A DNA stretch of 64,000 bases, taken from assembly GCA_018242205.1 (NCBI GenBank), contig JAFECJ010000004.1, forward strand, positions 62,001-126,000, in the 5' to 3' direction. This DNA is from Pseudomonadota bacterium (GTDB lineage Bacteria > Pseudomonadota > Alphaproteobacteria > Rhizobiales > Xanthobacteraceae). The notes beneath the pieces are model-generated. The model was not told where the DNA came from. It did not search any database and worked only from the letters and a program-made list of their open reading frames with translations. This document shows positions 53,344-61,472 of this stretch, one piece after another. Made by a program: the position numbers and the translations under genes. Every line of letters begins with the position of its first letter. Within the stretch, counting starts at the first letter, position 1.

Positions 53344-53370
53344 GGAACGCCGGATGGGCCATCCCGTTCC
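53344..53370. promoter_or_regulatory. Palindromic EcfG-type promoter reading in both directions
   Basis: The site GGAACG-N15-CGTTCC is a perfect dyad. On the plus strand it is GGAAC (53344-53348), 16 bases, CGTT (53365-53368), with mccB 120 bases ahead. On the minus strand it is GGAAC (plus 53366-53370), 16 bases, CGTT (plus 53346-53349), 43 bases from the DUF1236 ATG. Only the minus direction is well placed for its gene; the plus direction would give a long mccB leader. Confidence 0.6.
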
Positions 53371-53488
53371 GCTTGGGCTCGCCATTGTCAGCGGGTCCGA
53401 ATGGCCGTTGTTGCGTTGCCGGTTCCGCCGGGGCACCTTGCAGGCCAATCGTTTGCGGCGGCGATTCCGCCGCCCGGGAGGCCTGACC

Positions 53489-55096
53489 TTGACTATCCTG
53501 TCGTCGTCGATCGACGCGTCATCGGCGGATTTCGTAAGCAACGCCCAGCGCATGCGCGGGCTCATCGAGGAACTGCGTCAGCGCCGCGCCGAGGCCGCGC
53601 TCGGCGGTAACGAGAAGGCGAGGGCGCGCCACGTCGGGCGCGGCAAATTGCTGCCGCGTGACCGCGTCATGAATTTGATCGATCCCGGCTCGCCGTTTCT
53701 CGAGATCGGCGCACTCGCGGCCTACGGCATGTATGACGACGCCATTCACGGCGCCGGCATGATCGCCGGCATCGGCCGCGTCGAAGGCCGCGAAGTGATG
53801 GTGGTGTGCAACGACTCGACCATCAAGGGCGGCACTTATTATCCGATGACGGTGAAGAAGCATCTGCGCGCCCAGGAGATCGCGCGCGAGAACCGTCTGC
53901 CGTGCATCTATCTGGTCGACAGTGGCGGCGCCAATCTGCCGCATCAGACCGACGTGTTTCCCGACCGCGAGCATTTCGGCCGCATCTTCTACAATCAGGC
54001 GACGCTTTCGTCCTTGCGCATTCCTCAGATCGCCGTGGTGATGGGCTCCTGTACCGCTGGCGGCGCCTATGTGCCGGCGATGTCGGACGAGACCATCATC
54101 GTCAAGAACCAGGGCACCATCTTCTTGGGCGGCCCGCCTTTGGTGAAGGCGGCGACCGGCGAGGTGGTGAGCGCCGAGGATCTCGGCGGCGGCGACTTGC
54201 ACGCGCGCAAGTCCGGCGTCGCCGATCATCTGGCGCAGGACGATCATCATGCGCTCAGTCTGGCGCGCCGCATCGTCGCCAATCTCAACCGGCCGAAGCA
54301 ACCCGACATCGAGATCGTGCCGGCGCGCGATCCGCTGTTCGACGCCGCCGAGCTCGACGGCCTGGTGCCGGTCGATCTCAAGAAGCAATACGACATCCGC
54401 GACGTCATCGCGCGGCTGGTCGACGGCTCCGAGTTCGACGAGTTCAAGCAGCTCTACGGCACGACCTTGGTCTGCGGCTTCGCCCGCATCCACGGCATGC
54501 CGGTCGGCATTCTCGGCAATAACGGCATCCTGTTCTCGGAGAGCGCACTCAAGGGCGCGCATTTCATCGAGCTGTGCTGCCAGCGCCGCATTCCGCTGTT
54601 GTTCCTGCAGAACATCGTCGGCTTCATGGTCGGCCGCGATTACGAGGCCGGCGGCATCGCCAAGGACGGCGCCAAGCTCGTGACGGCGGTCGCCTGCGCC
54701 CAGGTGCCGAAGATCACGGTGATCGTCGGCGGCTCCTATGGCGCCGGCAATTACGGGATGTGCGGGCGGGCTTATTCGCCGCGCTTCCTATTCACCTGGC
54801 CGAATGCGCGCATCTCGGTGATGGGCGGCGAGCAGGCGTCATCCGTGCTCGCCACCGTCAAGCGCGACAATATCGAGGCCGGCGGCGGCAAGTGGTCGCA
54901 GATCGAGGAAGAAGAATTCAAACAGCCGATCCGCGAGCAATACGAGGAAGAGGGCAATCCCTATTACGCCACGGCGCGGCTATGGGACGACGGCATCATC
55001 GCGCCGTCGGAAACCCGCCGTGTTTTGGCTTTGGCTTTCTCGGCGGCGCTCAATGCGCCTGTGCCGGAGACGAGGTTCGGGGTGTTCAGGATGTGA
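53489..55096 (+). CDS. mccB: Methylcrotonyl-CoA carboxylase, beta subunit
   Basis: A 535-residue carboxyltransferase of MccB length, which carboxylates 3-methylcrotonyl-CoA in leucine catabolism with MccA as biotin carrier. Visible: [55 protein letters not shown] and a C-terminal [22 protein letters not shown]. The family-typical length and the MccB-specific [19 protein letters not shown] distinguish it from pccB (610-2136). Start TTG 53489 has gggagg 7 bases upstream and begins MTILSS. mccA is not next; see the AT-rich gene at 55146. Confidence 0.93.
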   Translation: MTILSSSIDASSADFVSNAQRMRGLIEELRQRRAEAALGGNEKARARHVGRGKLLPRDRVMNLIDPGSPFLEIGALAAYGMYDDAIHGAGMIAGIGRVEGREVMVVCNDSTIKGGTYYPMTVKKHLRAQEIARENRLPCIYLVDSGGANLPHQTDVFPDREHFGRIFYNQATLSSLRIPQIAVVMGSCTAGGAYVPAMSDETIIVKNQGTIFLGGPPLVKAATGEVVSAEDLGGGDLHARKSGVADHLAQDDHHALSLARRIVANLNRPKQPDIEIVPARDPLFDAAELDGLVPVDLKKQYDIRDVIARLVDGSEFDEFKQLYGTTLVCGFARIHGMPVGILGNNGILFSESALKGAHFIELCCQRRIPLLFLQNIVGFMVGRDYEAGGIAKDGAKLVTAVACAQVPKITVIVGGSYGAGNYGMCGRAYSPRFLFTWPNARISVMGGEQASSVLATVKRDNIEAGGGKWSQIEEEEFKQPIREQYEEEGNPYYATARLWDDGIIAPSETRRVLALAFSAALNAPVPETRFGVFRM

Positions 55097-55145
55097 GGGG
55101 GGCGCGTACCATCATTTCTCACGGGATAGTTCCGTAGGTGCCAAT

Positions 55146-55940
55146 TTGACTTTAGCTTTTGACATTGCCGCAAAATTGGTTGCGCTGATCAGCTTCGGCG
55201 GTCTCATGCTGTCTGTTATTTACGAGTGGGCCTATTTTTCGATTATCGGTCGCGAGTATCAACGTCTCGCGGTTGCAGGCGATTATCTCGCTAATGCGGT
55301 TGAGTGGCTTCCTGCGGTATTGGGCGGCTATTTTATCATGTGGATCGTGCACTTAGTGCTGCGCCGTACCGAACATTGGCTCAGCGAAGAGGAAATTGTC
55401 CAGTCCACGTCATCCCCAGAGGGAACCAGAAAATTGCGGCGTCGGCCATTTGTCTTGATGGCCTACTTGTTTCCAGCTACGGCGATTTTCTCGGTAATGT
55501 TCTTTCCGCCAATGGTATGGCCCTATTTCTTTTCGATAGGCCTCAGCGCCTTGTGGCCGTTTTTGGTAATTTACATTTTCAATCATGAAAATGCGCGTGC
55601 ATGGGGAACGCAATTGCGGCCGCTCATTGTCATTGTGCCTCTAGTAATTTTCGCTGTTTATTTTTCTGGCCGTGCTCGAGCTTACGCCGATCTTGTCAGC
55701 AAAGAACAGGGGCATTCGCTTCTGCGATCGAGCGGGCAGCAGGAGCCAGTGCTGTTGCTAAGAAGCTTTAGTAAGGGGTTGCTAGTCAAAAATGCGCAAA
55801 GTGGCCAGTTGGAATTCGTTAAATGGGAGGACGTAAGGGTCTTGGCGAGTGATTATTTTGCTGGGATAGGTGAGTCTCTCTTTTGTAAATGGTCTGGCAT
55901 TCTGTGCGCGGCCAGCAAGTCTGGTGTTGAGCCCAAATAA
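55146..55940 (+). CDS. AT-rich multi-pass membrane protein, unknown function
   Basis: A 264-residue protein starting at TTG 55146 (aggtg 5 bases upstream). Hydrophobic segments: AKLVALISFGGLMLSVIYEW (about 9-28), a longer one (about 50-70), and a cluster near 115-185 (LMAYLFPATAIFSVMFFPPM, YFFSIGLSALWPFLVIYIFN, LIVIVPLVIFAVYFSG), then a 75-residue cytoplasmic or periplasmic tail. Base composition is distinctly more AT-rich than the neighbours, implying horizontal gain. No family is recognised. It occupies the place where mccA usually follows mccB. Confidence 0.6.
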   Translation: MTLAFDIAAKLVALISFGGLMLSVIYEWAYFSIIGREYQRLAVAGDYLANAVEWLPAVLGGYFIMWIVHLVLRRTEHWLSEEEIVQSTSSPEGTRKLRRRPFVLMAYLFPATAIFSVMFFPPMVWPYFFSIGLSALWPFLVIYIFNHENARAWGTQLRPLIVIVPLVIFAVYFSGRARAYADLVSKEQGHSLLRSSGQQEPVLLLRSFSKGLLVKNAQSGQLEFVKWEDVRVLASDYFAGIGESLFCKWSGILCAASKSGVEPK

Positions 55941-55987
55941 CCCGCCAAAGCCTGCGGTCAGAGCGCCCTAAGACCGCGATCCGCCCC

Positions 55988-56209
55988 ATGCCCTCCACGA
56001 AACCCAAAAAACCACCCGGCCACACCTGGGACGTCTTCATCCGCTATCTCGAAGACGGCGAGGACGACAGCCTCGAGGTCGAAGGCTGCTGGACGCCGGA
56101 GGAGGCGATCGAGAAGGCGCGCGATGAACTCACCGCCTTTGCCAAAACCGACGACGACAAGGACCAGTTCGAGATCGTCGCGGTGGTGCGTTCGGACGCG
56201 GTGATTTAG
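55988..56209 (+). CDS. Small acidic hypothetical protein (73 aa)
   Basis: A soluble 73-residue protein: MPSTKPKKPPGHTWDVFIRY, then a D/E-rich middle (LEDGEDDSLEVEGCWTPEEAIEKARDEL) and a C-terminal strand DQFEIVAVVRSDAV. Base composition is back to the genome average, so it is not part of the AT-rich insert. Not recognised; the layout recalls small proteins of unknown role in Rhizobiales. Confidence 0.6.
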   Translation: MPSTKPKKPPGHTWDVFIRYLEDGEDDSLEVEGCWTPEEAIEKARDELTAFAKTDDDKDQFEIVAVVRSDAVI

Positions 56210-56220
56210 GCAGCTCTCGG

Positions 56221-56337
56221 CCTCATGGTGAGGAGCGCTCCGACGGGAGCGCGTCTCGAACCATGGGATCGGGCAGATGGCCGCCCATCCTTCGAGGCGC
56301 GCCTTCGGCGCTCTTCAGGATGAGGGCGGGGCGGCCA
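56221..56337. repeat. Bradyrhizobium-type interspersed palindromic element
   Basis: cctcatggtgaggagcgctcc at the left and caggatgagggcgg at the right frame internal hairpins such as gcgctcc-gac-ggagcgc. The pattern ...ctcatggtgaggagc...gcgtctcgaaccatg... is one of the most frequent intergenic repeats of Bradyrhizobium-like genomes (established knowledge, not searched here). It fills the space between the small acidic gene and the DUF3617 gene. Confidence 0.7.
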
Positions 56338-56403
56338 TGACGACGGCGCTACGTGGGTCTAAGCTTGGGTAGTCCCGAAAAGGTGCCAGCCAGGGCAATC
56401 ATC

Positions 56404-56853
56404 ATGAAATCCCTCATAACCGTTGCCGCCGCCAGTCTTATCCTGCTGACCTCACCCGCCTTCGCCGCGACCCAGCTTCAGCCCGGCGAGTGGCAGACCA
56501 CCGAGACCGGCACCGAGAACGGCAAGCCGGTGCCGCCGAAGGTCGACAAGGAATGCATGAAGGCGGAGGAGGCGCGCGACGCCACCAGCCTGGTCAATGA
56601 AATGAAGAAGGAGATGACCGGGCAGGGTGCGCAGTGCCAGACCGCCGACATCCAGCAGAACGGCGACACCGTCACCTACACGCTGAAATGCGCGATGCAG
56701 CAGCAGTTCGTCTTCAACATCAGCGGCACCTACACGCTGCAATCGCCGACGCGTTACGCCGGACGGATGAAGTCCGAGATCGCGATGATGGGGCAGAAGT
56801 CGTCGTCCGATAAGGCGATCGAGGCCGTGCGCATTGGCGATTGCAAGAAATGA
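56404..56853 (+). CDS. DUF3617 secreted protein
   Basis: A 149-residue protein with signal peptide (MKSLITVAAASLILLTSPAFA) and the DUF3617 fold: LQPGEWQTTETGTENGKPVPPK, two conserved Cys (C51 and C79 by count) and VTYTLKCAMQQQFVFNISGTYTL. DUF3617 proteins are periplasmic, of unknown function, frequent in Rhizobiales and Burkholderia. Single gene after a repeat element. Confidence 0.85.
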   Translation: MKSLITVAAASLILLTSPAFAATQLQPGEWQTTETGTENGKPVPPKVDKECMKAEEARDATSLVNEMKKEMTGQGAQCQTADIQQNGDTVTYTLKCAMQQQFVFNISGTYTLQSPTRYAGRMKSEIAMMGQKSSSDKAIEAVRIGDCKK

Positions 56854-56892
56854 CATGGCTCACGGGCCGTCATTTGCGCTAGATAAGGGCCC

Positions 56893-57585
56893 ATGAAGCA
56901 CACTTCCGCCCTCATCGTCGGCGCCGGCTCCGGCCTGTCCGCCTCGCTCGCCAGACTCATGCTCAAGGACGGCATGCAGGTGGCGCTGGCCGCGCGCTCG
57001 GCGGAGAAGCTCAAGGAATTCACTGAGGCGACCGGCGCGCGCACCTTCAATTGCGACGCGGCCAAGCGCGTCGAGATCGAAAAGCTGTTCGCCGATCTCG
57101 ACGCCGCCAGGCTGACGCCGGATGTCGTCGTCTATAATCCGGGCTACCGCGTGCGCGGACCGCTGATCGAGCTCGACCCGGTCGAGGTCGAGAAGACCAT
57201 AGCGATTACCGCCTTCGGCGGCTTCCTGGTGGCGCAGCAGGCGGCCAAACGCATGCTGCCGAAGGGTGAGGGCGCGTTGCTGTTCACCGGCGCCTCGGCC
57301 TCGGTGAAGGGCTATGCGCAGTCGGCGCCTTTCGCCATGGGCAAGTTCGCCTTGCGCGGGCTGGCGCAAAGCCTCGCCCGCGAACTCGGGCCGCAGGGCA
57401 TCCACGTCGCGCATTTCGTGATCGATGGCGGCATCGCCAGCGCGCGGCGGCCGGCCGATCCCGCCAAGCCCGACGCGCTGCTCGATCCGGACGCCATTGC
57501 GCAGACCTATATGCAGACACTGAAGCAGCCGCGCAGCGCCTGGAGCTTCGAGGTCGAGCTGCGCCCCTGGGTCGAGAAATTTTAA
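56893..57585 (+). CDS. SDR-superfamily protein with Phe replacing the catalytic Tyr
   Basis: A 230-residue SDR-like Rossmann protein: cofactor motif VGAGSGLSASLARLML (9-24), AARSAEKLKEF, NPGYRVRGPLIEL (82-94) and the active-site segment GASASVKGYAQSAPFAMGKFALRG. Counting back from K151 (MGK), the position of the catalytic Tyr is F147, with S135 in the usual Ser position. A whole SDR subgroup shares this PFxxxKFALRG pattern, so this may be a reductase with altered chemistry or a non-catalytic binding protein rather than an error. It is followed directly by a cytochrome c gene. Confidence 0.85.
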   Translation: MKHTSALIVGAGSGLSASLARLMLKDGMQVALAARSAEKLKEFTEATGARTFNCDAAKRVEIEKLFADLDAARLTPDVVVYNPGYRVRGPLIELDPVEVEKTIAITAFGGFLVAQQAAKRMLPKGEGALLFTGASASVKGYAQSAPFAMGKFALRGLAQSLARELGPQGIHVAHFVIDGGIASARRPADPAKPDALLDPDAIAQTYMQTLKQPRSAWSFEVELRPWVEKF

Positions 57586-57595
57586 AAGGCCGCCG

Positions 57596-58093
57596 ATGCG
57601 TCGTTCGTTGTTCGCTGCCGTCGTCATGGGCGTGCTGGTGCCGCTCGTCGCGCTGGCGCAAACGCCGGCGCCTCCGGCCGCCGTCGAGCCAAAGCCGGCC
57701 GTGCCGAAGGCTTACGTCCCTGGCCTCGAGCAGTTCATGAACGTCATCCTCATCGAGCATAACAAGCTGTGGTTCGCCGGCCGCGCGGGCAACTGGCCGC
57801 TGGCGGCCTATGAGCTCGGCGAGATCAAGGAAGTGATGAGCGACGTGCAGGACCTCGTGCCGGTGTTCAAGAGCCTGCCGCTCGCCGACATGATGGATGC
57901 CGTCATCGTCAAGGAGATCGCCGATCTGGAGAAAGCGATCGAGGTCAGGGACGCGAAGAAATTCGCCGCCGGCTTCGACCGCTTGAGCGCGGCCTGCAAC
58001 GCCTGCCATCGGGCGACCGAGAACGGCTTCATCGTCATCAAGCGGCCGACGCGGCCGGTCTTCACCAACCAGGACTACCGGCCGCATCGCTAG
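57596..58093 (+). CDS. Periplasmic c-type cytochrome (class II-like, C-terminal CNACH)
   Basis: A 165-residue exported protein: signal peptide (LFAAVVMGVLVPLVALA), Pro/Ala-rich spacer, then a four-helix-like body with a single haem motif CNACH at 134-138, near the C-terminus as in c'/c-556-type cytochromes. The neighbour SDR is 10 bases upstream, but no respiratory gene is linked. It probably carries electrons in the periplasm; the partner is unknown. Confidence 0.85.
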   Translation: MRRSLFAAVVMGVLVPLVALAQTPAPPAAVEPKPAVPKAYVPGLEQFMNVILIEHNKLWFAGRAGNWPLAAYELGEIKEVMSDVQDLVPVFKSLPLADMMDAVIVKEIADLEKAIEVRDAKKFAAGFDRLSAACNACHRATENGFIVIKRPTRPVFTNQDYRPHR

Positions 58094-58183
58094 CGGTCGC
58101 GTCCGTCACGCAAGCGTGATCCGTGCATTCACCCCTGGTTTACCGGGGCGGCGGCATGGTCGTCGCGCGGGTGTGGGGTGCGT

Positions 58184-58459
58184 ATGTCGGTCGAAATCGT
58201 CAACGGTTATGTCTGCCGCAACTGCGAAGAGGCCGCCAAGGCCAAGCAGGGCAAGGACCCGCATGCCAAGCCCGGCGATAGCGAAAAGGATGCGCAGAAG
58301 GACAAGCTCGGCGGCTATGCCGATCAGCCCGCGACCGTGCTCGACGGCGCGCTCAAGGGGCTGCTAAGCGCCAATCCGGTCACGGCGACGCAGTCTTCGG
58401 CCGGCGCACAAGTCACGGCCAGCGCGACCACGCCGCCGGCGGTCGACCGGCTCGCCTAG
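58184..58459 (+). CDS. Small hypothetical protein with N-terminal CxxC (91 aa)
   Basis: A 91-residue hydrophilic protein beginning MSVEIVNGYVCRNCEEAAKAKQ. A single CxxC (C12 and C15) suggests metal binding or a ferredoxin-like stub; the rest is low-complexity (D, K, A, T, G). A GTG at 58178 could start it two residues earlier. Not recognised as a family; the N-terminal pattern recalls some Rhizobiales host-interaction or export-substrate proteins, but this is weak. Confidence 0.6.
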   Translation: MSVEIVNGYVCRNCEEAAKAKQGKDPHAKPGDSEKDAQKDKLGGYADQPATVLDGALKGLLSANPVTATQSSAGAQVTASATTPPAVDRLA

Positions 58460-58534
58460 GTGTCTGTGAGCGGCGCAGCGGTGGCCGATTTTGGCCCTGC
58501 GTGCTAGAGGCGGCCTGACGGCGAAGGAGGCCGC

Positions 58535-59269
58535 ATGATCGAACAGGACGATCTCAAGGAACTCGCGCCGACGGGAACGCTGCGCGGCGGCGTCGTGATC
58601 GCGCCGGCGAAATCGGTGTCGTTCGCGATCAAGGACGACGACGGCGTTGCGCAAGGCGTGCCGGTCGATCTGCTGCTGGGCTTCGGCGCGATCCTGAACA
58701 TCCCCGTCGCGCTCACCGAGTTCGCCAATTCCGGGCAATTGACCGATGCCATCGCCGAGGGCCGCTGCGATATCGGTTTCATGCCGCGTGACGCGGCGCG
58801 CGAAGCCCGCGTCGCTTTCGGTCCGAGCTTCTATCTGATGGGGTCGACCTATCTGGTGCCGGCCGGTTCCGCCATTCACACCATCGATGAGGTCAATCGC
58901 GAAGGCGTGCGCATCATCGCCATCGCCAACACCACGACGGCGCGCAGCGCCCGGCGCACCGCGCCGCTCGCCAGCGTCGAGGAAGTCGCCGGCGTCGACA
59001 TCATGACGGCGAGGGCGCAGCGCGGCGACGGCGATGCCTTCGCGCTGTCGCATGACTCGTTTCTCGGCCTGCTGCCGCGCCTGCCAGGCGCGCGCATTCT
59101 GCCCGGCCAGTTCCAGGAGACCGGGATCGCCGTCGCCGTGCCGCCGGGGCTGCCGCGCGCGCTGGCGCTCGCGGCGCGCCTGATCGAAGAGGCGAAAGAG
59201 TCGGGTCTGATCCGCCGCGCCTTCGACGCCGCGGGCTTTACGGACGCGGCGGTAGCGCCGCGCTCCTGA
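58535..59269 (+). CDS. Solute-binding-protein family 3-like protein lacking a signal peptide
   Basis: A 244-residue protein of the SBP_bac_3 fold: LRGGVVIAPAKSVSFAIKD near the start, PVDLLLGFGAILNIPVALTEFANSG and GRCDIGFMPRDAAREARVAFGPSFYLMGSTYLVPAGS. Normally such proteins are secreted, but here the N-terminus is MIEQDDLKELAP without a signal peptide, so it is cytoplasmic unless an upstream start exists. It may be a cytosolic binding or enzyme-like protein (cyclohexadienyl dehydratase-type proteins share the fold). Confidence 0.8.
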   Translation: MIEQDDLKELAPTGTLRGGVVIAPAKSVSFAIKDDDGVAQGVPVDLLLGFGAILNIPVALTEFANSGQLTDAIAEGRCDIGFMPRDAAREARVAFGPSFYLMGSTYLVPAGSAIHTIDEVNREGVRIIAIANTTTARSARRTAPLASVEEVAGVDIMTARAQRGDGDAFALSHDSFLGLLPRLPGARILPGQFQETGIAVAVPPGLPRALALAARLIEEAKESGLIRRAFDAAGFTDAAVAPRS

Positions 59270-59297
59270 GCGGATCACAAGTCGGCCGCCTCTATGG

Positions 59298-59807
59298 TTA
59301 CAGTTCGGATGCCAGCGTGCACTTGTCCGTGGAACAGCCCATCCACCGGCCAATGACGTTATCCAGGCTATAGGTCCCGGCGCCGCGGCTGAGCAGGATC
59401 AGCAGCATGGCGGCCCACTGAATATGGGTCGGCCAGGCCTGCGGATAGACGAAGATCTCGATGACGGCGACCATGCCGAGCAGCACGAGCGAGGCCGCCC
59501 GCGTCATCAGCCCGGCGACGAGCAGAACCGGTGTCGTGAGTTCGATCGCCGTGGCGAAATGGGCCGCGGTCTCCGGAGCGAGCAGGGGCACTTTGTATTC
59601 ATCGGTGAACAGCGACAGCGTCGTGTCCCAATTCGCCAGCTTGGTCATGGCCGAATTCCAGAAGACCGTGGCGACGGCGAGCCGCAGCGGGATCGCCAGG
59701 ATCGCGTAAGGCAGGCGGCTGGCGGTGCGGAAAATGAATGAAAACGATCCGGCGGTCGCGGTGCAAATCGGACAGCCGATCGGTGCGGTGGCAGGGGCGT
59801 TGCTCAT
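59298..59807 (-). CDS. DoxX-family membrane protein (fourth gene of the MNIO operon)
   Basis: A 169-residue protein with four hydrophobic segments. The DoxX pattern RLPYAILAIPLRLAVATVFWNSAMTKL (about 31-57) and ATAIELTTPVLLVAGLMTRAASLVLLG match the family, which acts in redox or thiosulfate metabolism. Two Cys pairs flank it: CPIC near 12-15 and a C-terminal CSTDKC. It overlaps the bufC stop by 4 bases (ATGA, 59804-59807). DoxX-type genes often end MNIO/bufferin operons; the exact role is not known. Confidence 0.85.
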   Translation of the reverse strand: MSNAPATAPIGCPICTATAGSFSFIFRTASRLPYAILAIPLRLAVATVFWNSAMTKLANWDTTLSLFTDEYKVPLLAPETAAHFATAIELTTPVLLVAGLMTRAASLVLLGMVAVIEIFVYPQAWPTHIQWAAMLLILLSRGAGTYSLDNVIGRWMGCSTDKCTLASEL

Positions 59808-60595
59808 GGGGTGTCCTCGGTCGTCGATGATTGGTCTGGCGCGCGCAATGTGAAGGACGCGATGCGCCCGGCCGCCAGATGGCGGGCGATTTCCTCGGGC
59901 AGGTCGATCTGATCCGGCGTGTTGAGGGCGCTGAGAGCGACCCCGGACAGAATTTGACGTGCCACTGTCCATTCATCGCGTTCCATGCGCGCGATGGTCA
60001 CGCCAGCGTCGCCACGCTCGATAAGCAACCATACCGGCCCGGAGTCGATGTCGACGCCGGCGAGCGCGTCGTCGTCGCGGTCGACCACCGCCCGCCACAA
60101 GGCGTCGGCGGGATAGCTAAGCGCGATCGTGGATACTGAAGGGTTCGCGGCAAAACTCACCCGCGCTTGTTCCTCCAGCGCTAGGTCTTCGAGCTTGCGG
60201 AGATCGAGCGGCGCGTCGTCCGGCGCGTGAAGCGCGACGTTGATGGCCCATTCCAGGCGGGCGACATCGGCCAGATAGGGCACGCTCGAAGCCGGCGCGA
60301 AGTCGCGCAGAAACGCGTCGAAGCCGTCGCCATAGCGATCGAGATAGGCGAGCAGCGGCGGTTGCACTCTGGCAAATTCCTCGGCCGCCGCTGCGAAGAA
60401 GTCAGCGCCCACGAGCCGCTCGACGACGGGGTATGACAATTGCAGCGTCTTAACGAGGCCGAAGAGGACCGTGTTGCGATAGATGTCGACGCAGGACGCA
60501 TGGTCGCTGCCCGACAACAAGGCTTCCAGGCGCCGACTGTCGTTGTCGAGCAAGCTCACGCGCGCGGCGCGTTGTGTTTCAAGCAGCGTCGGCAT
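59804..60595 (-). CDS. bufC: MNIO partner protein (DUF2063, BufC/HvfC type)
   Basis: A 263-residue DUF2063 protein. Features: CVDIYRNTVLFGLVKTLQLSYPVVERLVGADFF (about 35-67) and ARVQPPLLAYLDRYGDGFDAFLRDF. Such proteins bind the peptide substrate and support the DUF692 enzyme encoded upstream. I choose ATG 60595 because GGAGG lies 6 bases upstream; an ATG at 60601 sits directly on the same GGAGG. It overlaps the end of the DUF692 gene by 17 bases. Confidence 0.9.
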   Translation of the reverse strand: MPTLLETQRAARVSLLDNDSRRLEALLSGSDHASCVDIYRNTVLFGLVKTLQLSYPVVERLVGADFFAAAAEEFARVQPPLLAYLDRYGDGFDAFLRDFAPASSVPYLADVARLEWAINVALHAPDDAPLDLRKLEDLALEEQARVSFAANPSVSTIALSYPADALWRAVVDRDDDALAGVDIDSGPVWLLIERGDAGVTIARMERDEWTVARQILSGVALSALNTPDQIDLPEEIARHLAAGRIASFTLRAPDQSSTTEDTP

Positions 60596-61472
60596 TCCCA
60601 TCCTCCGCGGCTTCATCGAGAATGGCCTGCGCGCGCGTGGCCTCCGCCAAGAGGACGTCGAGCGGCGGTACGTCATTGTCCCATTCGATCAAGGTCGGTA
60701 CGGCGCCAAATCGCTGGATCGCCGCGCGATAGAGCGACCAGACCTCGTCGCAGACCTTGGAGCCATGATCGTCAATGCGGATCGTGCGGCCATTCGGCAA
60801 ATTGCGAACGGAATGCCCGGCGAGGTGGATTTCGCCGATGGCTTCCGCAGGCAGCGCGGCCAGATAGCGGACCGCATCCCAGCCGTGGTTCTGCGCGCTC
60901 ACATAGATGTTGTTGACGTCGCACAAAATGCCGCAGCCGGTGCGCGCGGCGACAGCAGCGATGAATTCCCATTCCGGAATGGTCGAGTGCTTGAACTGAA
61001 CATAGGTGGACGGGTTCTCGATGAAGAACCGGCGCTTGAGAAAAGATTGTGTTTGATCGACATGCCGGCAGACGACGTCGAGGGCTTCCTCGGTCATCGG
61101 CAGAGGCAGAAGGTCGGGCAGGTAGGCGCCGTCAACCACGTTCCACGCCAGATGTTCCGACATCATGCCGGGCGCGATGCGTTCCGCGACCATCTGAATT
61201 CTTTTGAGATGCTCGACGTCGAGGCCTTCGGCGCTACCGAGCGACAGGCCGACGCCGTGCAACGAAATCGGCCGCTCTTGCCGGATCAAGTCCAAATACC
61301 GGAGCGGCGATCCGCCACCCATGTAGTTTTCGGTGTGGACCTCCATCCACGACACTGCCGGATGGGTGTCCAGCACTGCTTGATGATGCTGAAAGCGCAA
61401 CCCGATCCCGGCTTTCACCGGGATCAAGCTGCCTTCCTTGGCGGTCGTCGGGGACACGAGCCGCCTCGTCAT
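60579..61472 (-). CDS. bufB: MNIO-family enzyme (DUF692, BufB/HvfB/MbnB type)
   Basis: A 297-residue TIM-barrel multinuclear non-haem iron-dependent oxidase. Metal-ligand motifs: MEVHTENY (43-50), LHGVGLSLGS (71-80), SEHLAW (105-110), IENPSTY (151-157), DVNNIYVSAQNHGWD (185-199), GEIHLAGH (213-220) and IDDHGSKV (233-240). The family modifies Cys residues of precursor peptides, such as the bufA1 product upstream (stop and start share one base). Sequence clusters with the bufferin/HvfB type rather than MbnB. Confidence 0.95.
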   Translation of the reverse strand: MTRRLVSPTTAKEGSLIPVKAGIGLRFQHHQAVLDTHPAVSWMEVHTENYMGGGSPLRYLDLIRQERPISLHGVGLSLGSAEGLDVEHLKRIQMVAERIAPGMMSEHLAWNVVDGAYLPDLLPLPMTEEALDVVCRHVDQTQSFLKRRFFIENPSTYVQFKHSTIPEWEFIAAVAARTGCGILCDVNNIYVSAQNHGWDAVRYLAALPAEAIGEIHLAGHSVRNLPNGRTIRIDDHGSKVCDEVWSLYRAAIQRFGAVPTLIEWDNDVPPLDVLLAEATRAQAILDEAAEDGNADAA

